From an uncultured Clostridia bacterium (GTDB lineage: Bacteria > Bacillota > Clostridia > Oscillospirales > Ruminococcaceae), in NCBI GenBank assembly GCA_947626755.1, contig CANQTP010000026.1, forward strand, positions 1-37,973: a stretch of 37,973 nucleotides of DNA, read 5' to 3'. Each line of letters opens with the position of its first letter. Position 1 is the stretch's first letter. The notes below the pieces were generated by a model. The model did no database searches, was not told the DNA's origin, and saw only the letters and a program-made list of their open reading frames with translations. Shown here one piece after another: positions 1 through 8,802 of the stretch. The position numbers were made by a program, and so were the translations under genes.

Positions 1-260
1 GCAAAATTCTTTCCGATAAGCTGAATTTCGCCGTTTCCGGAAGCATAAATTGTTTTTATCCTGCAAGAACTTGTTTCGCCGATGGTAACAATGGTTTTCC
101 CGTTCAGAATGATAACATTATCATCTCCGCGAACGATCCCGGGTCTTGTGGAAATAAGTATTTCGCTGCTGCTTAAATTGTTTATTTCGACAAAAGCATG
201 AGCGCTGTCAAATTCAATTTTTGTCTCTTCACCTGTTAATTTAATTGTTTTTACTTGCAT
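1..260 (-). CDS. Small phage structural protein, partial (C-terminus outside window)
   Basis: The gene starts at ATG 260 behind AAAGGAG and stays open to the left edge, giving 86 visible residues that begin MQVKTIKLTGEETKIEF. The sequence is beta-strand-like with no transmembrane segment. It lies downstream of the tail-tip genes in the late operon, where small fibre, tip or decoration proteins are usual. I do not recognise the family, and the structural role is inferred only from position. A host gene is unlikely because spacing and orientation continue the phage operon. Confidence 0.6.
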   Translation of the reverse strand, partial: MQVKTIKLTGEETKIEFDSAHAFVEINNLSSSEILISTRPGIVRGDDNVIILNGKTIVTIGETSSCRIKTIYASGNGEIQLIGKNF

Positions 261-285
261 AAAATTTTCTCCTTTGAAATTTGAA

Positions 286-1125
286 TTATTTTAAAAAGTC
301 TGTAGGCTCTGCGAGATATTTACGAGTAACTATATATTTTCCTTGACTAAATAACATTTTGGCAGGAGATTTTGAAAGTTGATATGCATTTGACGGTACC
401 CAGTCAATATAGTCTCTTGCTATTAAAGGTGCACCAACATAGTCAGTAAGAAAATCAGCCCAGTTTTCCTGATCGGTATAACCTGTATCTCTTAAACTGC
501 CGTCCCAATTATAGCTATACCATTTCTGTCTCCCCCAAATGTGAACATTTTTAACATCAAAATGCCACCCAACAAATTTAGCTGTGATTCGATGAGAATC
601 AGAATTATCAATAGAGAACAGTCCGGAACTTGCTTGACCATTCGGAACAGAATACCACCTTCTAACAACTTCATTACTGCTGTTATATATTTCTATATTC
701 CATCCACCAACAGCTCTTGGACGATTAATATTATTAGACCATAGGTCATTAACAATGCCTTGATTTAAAGATAATTTCAAAGTATAATTATCTTTTACGC
801 CATCTATTTCAATTGGTTCACTGCCACCGAAATATACACCATCAGTTAAATCATTTATTGCACCGGGTTGATCACTTTCACCGGTGTCTATATAAACGTC
901 GCCACTGTCCGGAATAGTTTCATCAATATCTTCTTCTAATTTTGGATCGTCTTCCTCTGGACTGGGAACCCAACCGGCTTTTTCAAGAGCCTCTTTAGTT
1001 TTATCAAAAGAATCTTTAACATCTTTACGAAATTTTTTCTGCTCATCAACAAAAGTTTGTGCTTGCTCGTTATTATGAGCTATCGCCCAAGCAATTGCGG
1101 TTGAGTCAAAACCGATGTTTGCCAT
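286..1125 (-). CDS. Phage tail-tip/baseplate-associated protein, unknown family
   Basis: This 279-residue protein starts at ATG 1125 behind AAAGGAG. The first ~50 residues are helical (FVDEQKKFRKDVKDSFDKTK). An acidic, proline-containing linker (residues ~54-85, rich in D and E) follows, then a tryptophan- and tyrosine-rich C-terminal half that looks like a beta-sandwich. A short helix, a linker and a globular end fit a tail-tip or fibre protein. It lies 14 bp after the preceding small gene and ends 25 bp before the next start. No catalytic motif is visible, and the role is inferred from position after tape measure and tail protein genes. Confidence 0.6.
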   Translation of the reverse strand: MANIGFDSTAIAWAIAHNNEQAQTFVDEQKKFRKDVKDSFDKTKEALEKAGWVPSPEEDDPKLEEDIDETIPDSGDVYIDTGESDQPGAINDLTDGVYFGGSEPIEIDGVKDNYTLKLSLNQGIVNDLWSNNINRPRAVGGWNIEIYNSSNEVVRRWYSVPNGQASSGLFSIDNSDSHRITAKFVGWHFDVKNVHIWGRQKWYSYNWDGSLRDTGYTDQENWADFLTDYVGAPLIARDYIDWVPSNAYQLSKSPAKMLFSQGKYIVTRKYLAEPTDFLK

Positions 1126-1139
1126 AATTATTTTCTCCT

Positions 1140-1523
1140 TTAATCTATTAAAATATTTTTTCCGTCTGAATCATAATATCCATAAACAGTTCCGGAATCA
1201 ATATCATAGTCTGCATCAAATATTGAATCGCCATCAGAGTTGTATATATGTGTCACCATGGTTTTTGAGAAAGTATCAGCTACAGTGGAAAGTGTCTCAC
1301 CATTTGACGTGATATTTATTGACAAAACTTTTTCAAATGTTTCAATATCACAAGTATATTCTACCGTTTTGGTAACAGTTTTCTTCGGATCTTTTTCATC
1401 GGGAACGTCATAGCTTATAGTTATTGTCTCTGACCCGTTGATACCTCTGAATTTTCCCGAAATACCGCCGCCGGATCTTCTTCCTAAAAGCAATCCCGCT
1501 TCCAATCCTGCCGCAAAACTCAT
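1140..1523 (-). CDS. Hypothetical phage tail-region protein
   Basis: The gene encodes 127 residues. Its ATG at 1523 overlaps the stop of the upstream tail gene as ATGA, and AAAGGAGG lies just upstream, so the two are translationally coupled. The N-terminus is glycine- and alanine-rich (MSFAAGLEAGLLLGRRSGGG), and the rest is acidic with predicted beta strands and D/Y-rich turns (YNSDGDSIFDADYDIDSG). I recognise no family. Small tail-tip accessory proteins are common at this place, between the hub-like gene and the fibre-like gene. Confidence 0.6.
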   Translation of the reverse strand: MSFAAGLEAGLLLGRRSGGGISGKFRGINGSETITISYDVPDEKDPKKTVTKTVEYTCDIETFEKVLSINITSNGETLSTVADTFSKTMVTHIYNSDGDSIFDADYDIDSGTVYGYYDSDGKNILID

Positions 1524-2827
1524 GAACTTTCCTCCTTTACTTCTTCCATGGAAAGCTTGTTATCGCCGTCCCATGTAAGCTTGTATTTTACCGCTTTATC
1601 ACCGTAAGTCGCAGTAAGTTCCGTGGCATCGCTGTTTATTTCCATATCGGGAAATACACTGTCAAGCATTGCTCCGTCGAAAGTGGTAACGCCTTTCTCC
1701 TCAACATTAAATCCGTACTTCTCAATTTCCGAATTGTTATCCAATGCAATTGAAGCGGTCTTGTTTTTATTTACAAAAACAATTCCCTTTTCGTTGTTTA
1801 TCTGAACATTCCCTGCGGTCTTGTCAAATTCAACACGATTATTAATTTGTCTTTGAGTGTAATCGTCATACTTCCACATTTCATCACTTTGGGGATCGCA
1901 GGATAAACTTGCAAAGATCCCGCAGGAGTCCACGGAAATTTCAACATTATTTGCAAGCAGATAATTTTCTCCGAAATACACACGGCAGGACGCGGGAATA
2001 AATTCCGTAAGAATTGCTTTTTCCACATTCCAGCCTTGATAAATATATCCGCCTATGCGAGAAAATACGATATTGTCAAGCCCCGAATTATTTGCCGCAA
2101 ACGGCGAATTGATCTCAATTACAGTGCCGTACTGACCGCCGTAACTGTATTCGCGGACGTTTCCGCTTTCGGAATTTCTGCATATAAGTTCAGTGATCTG
2201 TTGCATACCCTGATAGTCGATCTCGGAGTAATTCTCGGGCGTGCATATATGATCGTAAGGCTCACCCAGACAGGAAAGCACCGCGCCGTTATCATCGGAA
2301 GCGATCCACACGCCGCACATTGAAACTGCGATCTCTTCCAAAATGCTGCGGATCGTGCGGTTTGTCAGCATATCTTTTTTATAACGGATCAGGTTCAGAT
2401 CTCCCGCGGAAGCGCCAATGCTTGTGAAACCGCACTGCCTTTTAATTTCTTCAAGAACATTTCCGCATGGGATAAATTCATCATCTGAAAAAAGGCTCAG
2501 TGCTGACGGATCAAATTTCTTTTCGGTGTTCGACATAATATCGTAAGCGGTAAAATGGCATATATGCTTGCTTATTGTGCGTTTGGAAATATAATAATTA
2601 CGGGACGGGGCGCAGCGTGAATTTTTCTCTTCAGCAATTCTCTCCGCAAATTCATGCGGAACTTTTTCAAGCGTGCAGGATATTTTCGTATCATATCCGA
2701 GTATTTTTACGACTTTATTCCCCGAAACATCGGTAAAAGTATTATCGGAAATTATCGGCGAGGCATTGATGTCATAGCTTGTTATGTACTCATGAAGCGG
2801 TATATTTTCCGCAATTATCTGTATCAT
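1520..2827 (-). CDS. Phage tail/baseplate hub-like protein
   Basis: This 435-residue protein starts at ATG 2827 behind AGGAGG and directly follows the tape measure gene, where siphovirus-tailed phages of Firmicutes place the distal-tail or tail-associated (Gp37/hub-like) protein. The sequence is mixed alpha/beta with no transmembrane segment. Residues ~1-250 (N-terminus MIQIIAENIPLHEYITSYDI, later HICHFTAYDIMS) resemble the beta-rich hub fold of such proteins, and the last ~100 residues are acidic. No peptidase or lysozyme motif is obvious. The assignment rests on position and overall character, not on a diagnostic motif. Confidence 0.6.
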   Translation of the reverse strand: MIQIIAENIPLHEYITSYDINASPIISDNTFTDVSGNKVVKILGYDTKISCTLEKVPHEFAERIAEEKNSRCAPSRNYYISKRTISKHICHFTAYDIMSNTEKKFDPSALSLFSDDEFIPCGNVLEEIKRQCGFTSIGASAGDLNLIRYKKDMLTNRTIRSILEEIAVSMCGVWIASDDNGAVLSCLGEPYDHICTPENYSEIDYQGMQQITELICRNSESGNVREYSYGGQYGTVIEINSPFAANNSGLDNIVFSRIGGYIYQGWNVEKAILTEFIPASCRVYFGENYLLANNVEISVDSCGIFASLSCDPQSDEMWKYDDYTQRQINNRVEFDKTAGNVQINNEKGIVFVNKNKTASIALDNNSEIEKYGFNVEEKGVTTFDGAMLDSVFPDMEINSDATELTATYGDKAVKYKLTWDGDNKLSMEEVKEESS

Positions 2828-2838
2828 AGAGATACCTC

Positions 2839-5800
2839 CTATTCTCCTTTGATATGTGCTGTTTTCTTCTGATAATCAGTGACCTGTTCGCCGACTTTCT
2901 GATTATCAAGATAAACATTTGACTTGCCCGAAATATCTATATCAAGCTTTATAGTGCGTTCCTTTCCGCTTTCGTCCTTAATGACATAGTTTTCATAGGA
3001 ACGTGATGCACCTGCTGCATTAAGCTGATTATAGACCGTTCCAAACTTCAACTCGTTCAATGCTTCGGAAAATCCGAGAGCAAACTGCTCTGCGGACATT
3101 GCTCCATAATCGTATGAATCGGTAACAAGCCCTGCAAGTTCTTCTGTCATAGCATCGGAAACAGCCTGAGCCTCATCAGCATACATATCCTTTGACAGTT
3201 CATCGGCAAGTTTCTGCTTTTCGTTGTAAAGTTCATTTATCCTTCCGAACTCGGAAGCGGACATTCCCGAAAGATATTCCGCAAACTGATAGCTGTCCTC
3301 ATCGGACATTGAAGTAAGCTCGGCAATAAGGGCATCGGAAGCGTTCTGCTCTTTGAGCGAACGTATCGCAGAATCATACTCCCGCATTTTACGCAGCTGC
3401 TCATCAATATTGTTGACTATGTAAGACGTGTTTCCGTTATCGTCCGTTTCTACGGTAAAGAGATCACCGCCGACAGACATAAGCTTGTCGCGGTAAGCCT
3501 GCCGCTTCTTTTCTATCTCGTCATAAGCGTCCTGATATTTTTTAAGAATATCTTTCAGCCCGTTATCAACAATATCCTGCTGCTCGTCCATGGCAGCCGC
3601 GATCTCCTGTGCGCGTTCTTTGTCGGCTTTTTCCGTTTCGGCAAGTATCTTGTCATTGTACTCCTGCTCTTTTTTCAGCTGCTCATCGGAAAAGTCCTGC
3701 TCCATGTCGTGAAGCTTCTCATAATAGCTCCGGTGTTCGGAATTGCTTTCATCGCCGTATTGTTCAAGCAATTCCTTGCGGCGGGCATACAGTTCGGTAT
3801 CATCGGCAATAATGCCCATGGCATACTCATGGTCGAGAGCAGACCACAAGTCTTTCAGATCGCTTGCCGTTTCCTCTGCTCCGGATGCTGCGTTTCCGTA
3901 TAAATTACGGTAATAATTGCCTATTGCTTCGTTCTGTTCGTTCATTGCGTCAACGTATGAACCGGAAACACTGCTGTTGGCATCTGAAAGTATACCTTCA
4001 TATTCGTCAATTACAGCTTTTGCGTTCGTGTACGACTCTGAAAGCTGAGCATAATATGTGCTTGCGTTGGAAAACTCTGTTTCAGCAGCTGTATATGCGT
4101 CAACGATCTTCTGATCGTAATTATCCATGTTATCAATGTCGTGCATCGCCTGTTCATAAGCTGCTTCTTTTTCAACAAGGTCATTCCAAGCATTGTCGAG
4201 AGCTTCTTTATCATAGTTTAAAAGTGCTTCTCCATATGCGGGTTTAAGTGCGTCCAACTTTGCGCTTGTGCGAATATCTTCAATATAGTCATTAAAGGTG
4301 CTTGCAAGTTCCTTATAACCCTGTATCTGCCCGTCTATGACCTGAATATTTGAATCAGAGACTTCATTCAGTCTCGCAACTGCCGTTTCCAGTTCCGATA
4401 CCGAAACGGTCGCATTTCCGTTTTCATCGACAAGTTCCTGAACTTCTTTCCAACATCTTGCGGAAACCTCTGCATTTTTGTCGATCGCTTCCATGCTTTC
4501 GTGCGCTGCATTAACGGACGCTGTGAACGCTTCGTTCTGTTTCTGAATGGCAAGTGTGGTTTCATCAACAGCCGTAAGGCTTTGCTGATAATCTTCAGCT
4601 GCGTTCATAAACTCTATCATTCCGACTGTTGCAGCAGCCAGAACGGAAACCAGAAGTCCAAGCGGATCAAGCATGATCTCTGCCGTAAAAAGCTTTGTTG
4701 CGGCAGCGGCACCGTTGACGGCTATCTGATAAGAAACGACAGCAGCGGCAGTTATTGCAAATGTATTCGCAATGCCTTCTCCGTTATCAACTATCCATGC
4801 AAAACCATTAATAGCCGCAGGAAGAATATCCTCTGCAAGCAGTTTTGAAAAACCGCTGACAAGCTCTGACATACCTGCCGAAAGTTTATCAAAGCTTTCC
4901 GAAAGTTCTCCGTCTGTAAGACTTGAAGTAAGTGCGCCTATGTCTTCCGTAACGCTCTGTACCGCCGTCCTCATAGGCTCTTGGAATTTTTCATATGCTG
5001 CTATGCCAAGACCTTCAAGAGCGGACTGCATAATGGTTAGATCGCCGTTAAGATTATCGTCCATTGTTTCAGCCATTTGCGCCGCTGCACCCTCACAGTC
5101 GGAAATATACCCGCTGAGTTCGCTGAAACGTTCCGCGGACGTTCCGAGCAGAGCGTTGACGGCTTTGAGATCCACCTTGTTGAATATCTCGTTAAGTACG
5201 GCTGTCCTGTCCTGATCGGACATATCGGAAAGCGCATCGTTAAAATCAGCAATTGTGTCCTGTAAAGGACGCATTTTGCCGACCTCATCAAAAGCATTTA
5301 TCCCAAGTCTTTCAAGAGCTTCCGCCGCCTTGTCGGTGGGTGCGGAAAGCGACAGTATAACGTTTCTGAGAGCCGTTCCGCCCTCTGCACCTTTGATACC
5401 GTTATCCGCAAGGATACCGAGCGCGGTGTTCATTTCCACAACGCCGCCCGAAAGAGTCTTTGCAGTTCCACCTACTGTAAGGATAGCTTCGCCCAGCTGC
5501 TCAACGCTTGTATTTGACTTCTGCGCCGTTACTGCAAGCTGATCGGCGAACGTGTTCATGTCGGAAAGTTCCAGTCCGAGAGCGGACATGGCGTCCGTTA
5601 TCAGGTCGGAAGCCGCCGCAAGTTCCATTCCGCCTGCCGCGGCAACGTTAAGAACGGTAGGAAGTGCGGAAACGGCTTCCTCGGCGTTCATGCCGGCGAG
5701 AGCTAAGTAATTAAGACTTTCACCCGCCTGCTGTGCCGAATACTTCGTGCTTTCGCCGAGTTCCTTTGCCGCTTCGGTAAGTATGCCGAACTCTTCCGCC

Positions 5801-6270
5801 GTGTCGGTAATGCCCATTGTAGCCGCGACTTGCGACATTGAGGATTCAAAACCCGCGCCGATAGATACCATTTGCTGAGGTAGTTCAGAAACCGCTGAAG
5901 AAATTGCCTGAACGATCTGAAACTTTATATTTCCAAGCGCAACAGCAGACGATAATTTCTCCGTTATTTCTTTTCCAACATCTTCTGACGCTCTACCCGC
6001 TTGCTTTTGCAAGTCGTTCATATCGTCTTTGAATTGATCGTCATCGACTTTAGGTTCAATTTTTGGCTGCTTAATTGCTTGGGCAATAAAGTTTGTTAAG
6101 TTATTTACATCTTGGCTGATACTGCTTGTATCAACGGTGGCAGCGACAACCATAGCCTGATCAATTGCGCTGCACGCTGCCAAGGCTGTATTCTTTAAAT
6201 TTTTAGTATCTTCTGTAAAATTTTGAGTGCCAATTCTTGCATCAAATATCAAAGAGCCGTCCGCTGCCAA
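2839..6270 (-). CDS. Phage tail tape measure protein (TP901 family)
   Basis: About 1143 residues. The N-terminal third carries the TP901-type tape-measure core (residues ~150-440), with the characteristic string of alanine-rich helices (ESTKYSAQQAGESLNYLALA, then GGTAKTLSGGV and IKGAEGGTALRNVILSLSAP). Hydrophobic stretches at ~500-560 are followed by long coiled coil to ~1050. It sets tail length and helps pass DNA into the target cell. I prefer the TTG start at 6270 because an AGAGGTGAG site sits at good spacing before it and the protein then begins MAADGSLIFDARIG, usual for the family. A GTG at 6279 would add three residues. It lies between the tail chaperone/Com-like genes and the tail-tip genes. 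Confidence 0.93.
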   Translation of the reverse strand: MAADGSLIFDARIGTQNFTEDTKNLKNTALAACSAIDQAMVVAATVDTSSISQDVNNLTNFIAQAIKQPKIEPKVDDDQFKDDMNDLQKQAGRASEDVGKEITEKLSSAVALGNIKFQIVQAISSAVSELPQQMVSIGAGFESSMSQVAATMGITDTAEEFGILTEAAKELGESTKYSAQQAGESLNYLALAGMNAEEAVSALPTVLNVAAAGGMELAAASDLITDAMSALGLELSDMNTFADQLAVTAQKSNTSVEQLGEAILTVGGTAKTLSGGVVEMNTALGILADNGIKGAEGGTALRNVILSLSAPTDKAAEALERLGINAFDEVGKMRPLQDTIADFNDALSDMSDQDRTAVLNEIFNKVDLKAVNALLGTSAERFSELSGYISDCEGAAAQMAETMDDNLNGDLTIMQSALEGLGIAAYEKFQEPMRTAVQSVTEDIGALTSSLTDGELSESFDKLSAGMSELVSGFSKLLAEDILPAAINGFAWIVDNGEGIANTFAITAAAVVSYQIAVNGAAAATKLFTAEIMLDPLGLLVSVLAAATVGMIEFMNAAEDYQQSLTAVDETTLAIQKQNEAFTASVNAAHESMEAIDKNAEVSARCWKEVQELVDENGNATVSVSELETAVARLNEVSDSNIQVIDGQIQGYKELASTFNDYIEDIRTSAKLDALKPAYGEALLNYDKEALDNAWNDLVEKEAAYEQAMHDIDNMDNYDQKIVDAYTAAETEFSNASTYYAQLSESYTNAKAVIDEYEGILSDANSSVSGSYVDAMNEQNEAIGNYYRNLYGNAASGAEETASDLKDLWSALDHEYAMGIIADDTELYARRKELLEQYGDESNSEHRSYYEKLHDMEQDFSDEQLKKEQEYNDKILAETEKADKERAQEIAAAMDEQQDIVDNGLKDILKKYQDAYDEIEKKRQAYRDKLMSVGGDLFTVETDDNGNTSYIVNNIDEQLRKMREYDSAIRSLKEQNASDALIAELTSMSDEDSYQFAEYLSGMSASEFGRINELYNEKQKLADELSKDMYADEAQAVSDAMTEELAGLVTDSYDYGAMSAEQFALGFSEALNELKFGTVYNQLNAAGASRSYENYVIKDESGKERTIKLDIDISGKSNVYLDNQKVGEQVTDYQKKTAHIKGE

Positions 6271-6334
6271 TTCTCTCACCTCTCATAAAGTAGGAAAGAT
6301 CATCGGCACTTGGATCGGATCCTGATGTATGGCA

Positions 6335-6493
6335 CTACCTGATCTCGCTGTTTATTCGTATCTCAAATTCTTTTCGGCAGTTCCGGGCTTTGCATTTAAC
6401 ATAAATGCCCTTACAAACTGCGTTTTTATCCCGTTCAATAGGCATTTTATAGCCGCAGAACGGGCATTGCACTTTTTCTTTTTGATTTTTCAT
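6335..6493 (-). CDS. Com-like small zinc-finger protein
   Basis: This 52-residue protein starts at ATG 6493 behind AAAGGAG. It carries a CPFC pair near the N-terminus and a second pair in VKCKARNCRKEF, a two-knuckle zinc finger as in the Com protein of Mu, which activates translation of the mom DNA-modification gene. Com-like proteins of this length are common in Clostridial prophages. Here it lies between the tail chaperone and tape measure genes, not next to a mom gene, and no mom-like gene is visible in the window. The cysteine motif is seen; a nucleic-acid-binding role is inferred from the family. Confidence 0.7.
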   Translation of the reverse strand: MKNQKEKVQCPFCGYKMPIERDKNAVCKGIYVKCKARNCRKEFEIRINSEIR

Positions 6494-6512
6494 GTCTGCT
6501 CCTTTCAGAAAT

Positions 6513-7085
6513 TTAACCGTCAAGAAAACGCCTTGCCTTGCTGATGCGCCGCTGTTCGGTAATGGAAACGGGCAGTTCATAAAGCTCCTGCATATCAAGC
6601 AGGAACGCTTTCCTGCTGTCGGGAAGATCGTCCGATATTTCCGCGCCCCTGTAACTCATGATGTCGGCCATACGACAGTCACGCAATCCCTTGAAAAGTG
6701 CGCGGAACTCCCACCAGTGCAGGTATTCCGTATGTGCAAGGTTTATCCCATACTGCCCTAAGAACGCCGCGTAAATGTATTCCGAATCATATTCAAGATC
6801 GTAAACGCGGCGGCTTTCAAGATATGTTCCGCTGTTCTTGCAGTTCGGCGCAGGATTTCCGCCGCGGTAGAACCAAAGCATAAATTCCTGCGCCCCTGCA
6901 ATATCGTTTTGAGGAATGTTATCCGCAAATATCATTCTGAGTGCGATTATACTTTTCAGATCTTCGGGAACATCGGAATCCGAGATAAGGCTTTCAAACC
7001 TTATCCATTCCCGGAAATCCGTATGCACGGGATAAAGCTTCCCTCCGCTTTCATAGGCATATGGGAAGCTTTTGACATCGTACAT
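6513..7085 (-). CDS. Phage tail assembly chaperone, Gp15-like (T part of G-T)
   Basis: The 190-residue ORF matches the bacteriophage Gp15 family in length and character (FPYAYESGGKLYPVHTDFRE near the N-terminus; LHWWEFRALFKGL near residue 142, with its typical tryptophans). Gp15 sits between the tail tube and tape measure genes and is the downstream partner of a frameshifted tail chaperone. Its ATG at 7085 has no convincing ribosome binding site. Instead the frame is entered by a -1 shift from the upstream gene at an A AAA AAG site (7097-7103), with no stop in between. It is therefore probably made mainly as the C-terminal part of a fusion of about 316 residues. Confidence 0.88.
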   Translation of the reverse strand: MYDVKSFPYAYESGGKLYPVHTDFREWIRFESLISDSDVPEDLKSIIALRMIFADNIPQNDIAGAQEFMLWFYRGGNPAPNCKNSGTYLESRRVYDLEYDSEYIYAAFLGQYGINLAHTEYLHWWEFRALFKGLRDCRMADIMSYRGAEISDDLPDSRKAFLLDMQELYELPVSITEQRRISKARRFLDG

Positions 7086-7093
7086 TCCCGACG

Positions 7094-7462
7094 TTACTTT
7101 TTTGCCGCATTCATTGAAATAGGCGGCTTTTTTATCTCCCTGTTAGGAGAGTATTTCTCTATAACGTCCTTTGTAGCTTTGTTTGAAGCCTCGTTGAGTA
7201 CCCACCAGAACGCTGTGAGTTCATCGGTGTCAAGCTCGTTTAATTTTTCTTTTGGGAAAATCCTTTCGGTCTCCTGTTCACCTATAAAGACTGCAATTCC
7301 GTCTCTGAGGGCAGCCGTCATGTCCGCCGCACTCTTCTTTTCGGAAATGCGCTTCTGTATGGCGTTGACCTCATCAACAAGGACTGCTGTTTTTGTCGGC
7401 ATAGGGTATTTGTTACCGTATGCTTCAACATATTCGGTCTTGCGTTCGTATTCAAATTTCAT
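7094..7462 (-). CDS. Phage tail assembly chaperone (G protein)
   Basis: The gene encodes 122 residues from ATG 7462 behind AAAGGAG. It is an acidic alpha/beta protein with a helical centre (IQKRISEKKSAADMTAALRD) lying between the tail tube and Gp15-like genes, the standard place for the short tail chaperone. Its stop follows directly on a slippery heptamer, so two products are expected: the 122-residue G form and a G-T fusion with the Gp15-like frame. In lambda the two forms together coat the tape measure before tube polymerisation. Family membership is inferred from gene order and the frameshift. Confidence 0.82.
   Translation of the reverse strand: MKFEYERKTEYVEAYGNKYPMPTKTAVLVDEVNAIQKRISEKKSAADMTAALRDGIAVFIGEQETERIFPKEKLNELDTDELTAFWWVLNEASNKATKDVIEKYSPNREIKKPPISMNAAKK
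7097..7103 (-). promoter_or_regulatory. Programmed -1 ribosomal frameshift site (A AAA AAG)
   Basis: The heptamer A AAA AAG is read in the zero frame as ...GCA AAA AAG TAA, so the slip site abuts the stop codon of the upstream tail chaperone gene. After a -1 slip the reading continues without a stop through KVTSG into MYDVKSF, the start of the Gp15-like protein. This is the arrangement of the conserved G/GT frameshift of tailed-phage tail chaperones. Confidence 0.85.
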
Positions 7463-7479
7463 AGCCTGCCGCTCCTTTC

Positions 7480-7983
7480 TTATCCGGCTGCGCCGTCAGC
7501 GGTAAATGTTTTAGTCCCGAGTTCAAACGTACCGCTCACGCCGTCGCCCTGACAGTTTAAGTTTCCTGTCATGGACATCTTTTTCGTACCGTCAATATTG
7601 TTTATAGCCACCGCAAGATTTTCGCGGCGGGCATAATACTTTCCTTCCTCTTTTCCCCTGAAACTGTCAACGATGCACATATCAACGACAGCTTCTGCAC
7701 CCGTCAGACGGTTCTTGGCAATGTCATAGACTTTTTTGATGGTAGGTTCATCATACATAAGGTCTATTTCAATGCTGTACTGGGGAGAATATGAAACGGT
7801 GTCGGTCGTTTCAGACGCCTGATTGATATACTGTGTTGATTCCGTCTGAGCGTTGGGGTTTTCGGAAAATTTCTTCCAGCCCTCTCCGCATTGTTCCCAC
7901 TTCGGCTCCTCATCAGTTCCGAGATTCATGAACGGAATTATATCGGGACGCATTATAACGCCCGCTTTTACTGTATCCGGCAT
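7480..7983 (-). CDS. Phage major tail tube protein
   Basis: The gene encodes 167 residues from ATG 7983 with AAGGAG upstream. The protein is rich in beta strand, with features of tail tube proteins from Clostridial siphophages: an N-terminal strand (MPDTVKAGVIMRPDIIPFMN), central YSIEIDLMYDEPTIKKVYDI, and a C-terminal GDGVSGTFELGTKTF strand pair. It lies directly before the chaperone pair and after the head-tail joining genes, the canonical tail-tube position. It should polymerise as rings around the tape measure protein. Confidence 0.82.
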   Translation of the reverse strand: MPDTVKAGVIMRPDIIPFMNLGTDEEPKWEQCGEGWKKFSENPNAQTESTQYINQASETTDTVSYSPQYSIEIDLMYDEPTIKKVYDIAKNRLTGAEAVVDMCIVDSFRGKEEGKYYARRENLAVAINNIDGTKKMSMTGNLNCQGDGVSGTFELGTKTFTADGAAG

Positions 7984-7995
7984 AAGATCAACTCC

Positions 7996-8433
7996 TTAAT
8001 TTTTGATAGTATATGTAAGTTTTACTGTAACGGCATAAGTGCTGCGCTTTCCCGTTTCGTCCTGTTCAAGCAGCATGGCGTTGGGAGCTTCAATATCATA
8101 GGGCGTGCAGCCTTCCGGCATTTCGGGGAAATTTTTCTTTTTCACCTGCTCTGCGAGCCAACGTTGGAAACGTTCGAGCCATTCGGACGATTTGAGCCGC
8201 TTCAAATCGGTATCATCGAATTTGCGGACGTTTATCTGAGCGGTGTATTCCCATTCTTGTGTGCCGTTGATATATGGTTCTCCGAGAGGTTCGTTGCCAT
8301 CGGGAAAGATACTGTAATTTTTGTCTGTGCTTGCCTGCGTCCAATTGATATGACGGTCTTTAACGGGTATCTCGGCAAGCAGCGGACATTCCGCAAGATA
8401 TTCCCGCAAACCGTCAATAATACTGATAACCAT
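7996..8433 (-). CDS. Phage minor capsid / tail terminator-like protein
   Basis: The gene encodes 145 residues from ATG 8433, with AAGGAG about 12 bases upstream inside the end region of the preceding gene. It has an N-terminal helix (IIDGLREYLAECPLL), central strands and a C-terminal YAVTVKLTYTIKN strand. It sits just before the tail tube gene, where tail terminator or completion proteins occur. The alpha/beta layout and size fit the minor capsid/terminator families of Firmicutes prophages. The precise role is inferred from position. Confidence 0.7.
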   Translation of the reverse strand: MVISIIDGLREYLAECPLLAEIPVKDRHINWTQASTDKNYSIFPDGNEPLGEPYINGTQEWEYTAQINVRKFDDTDLKRLKSSEWLERFQRWLAEQVKKKNFPEMPEGCTPYDIEAPNAMLLEQDETGKRSTYAVTVKLTYTIKN

Positions 8434-8441
8434 CTGATGTT

Positions 8442-8798
8442 TCAGCTCCTTTTTGCTCCTGCATAGATACGCGCTTTTTCAAGAATATTCCGTAACCGTG
8501 CGGCTTTCATTCGCTCAAACCATTTCCTGCCCCGCAGACCGCCGTTTGCAGTTCCTTGCAGACCGCGACCCTTGTTCCCGTAATAGTTTGAACGTGCATA
8601 AGGCGCGTTCTGACGGATAATTCCCGAACCGACCACCGTTCCGGTGATTGCTGAACGGATCAGAAAGCCCGACCGTTTCGGCGTGTACGGATCCATGTTC
8701 CGCATGACCTCGCTGTCGATGAATTTCTGCACCCTGCCGCCTTTCTGCAAACCGCGGGCGCGGAGCAGTTCTTCCGTGTCCTTTATTCTGAACTCCAT
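8442..8798 (-). CDS. Phage minor capsid / HK97 gp10-like protein
   Basis: The gene encodes 118 residues from ATG 8798 behind AAGGTGATG. The protein is basic and contains motifs typical of the HK97-gp10/minor-capsid group: DPYTPKRSGFLIRSA, then YARSNYYGNKG and RGRKWFERMKA. Such proteins join the head to the tail or help complete the tail. It lies between a head-closure-like gene and a terminator-like gene with gaps of only a few bases. The YTPxxxGxL-type motif and the WFERM element make the group call fairly safe; the exact role is inferred. Confidence 0.8.
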   Translation of the reverse strand: MEFRIKDTEELLRARGLQKGGRVQKFIDSEVMRNMDPYTPKRSGFLIRSAITGTVVGSGIIRQNAPYARSNYYGNKGRGLQGTANGGLRGRKWFERMKAARLRNILEKARIYAGAKRS

Positions 8799-8802
8799 AA
8801 CA

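Noticed and set aside
4772-5215. 147-residue plus-strand ORF inside the tape measure gene
   Set aside because: Antisense to a clear tape measure reading frame; serine-rich shadow of alanine-rich helices, as with other long plus-strand frames under the late genes.
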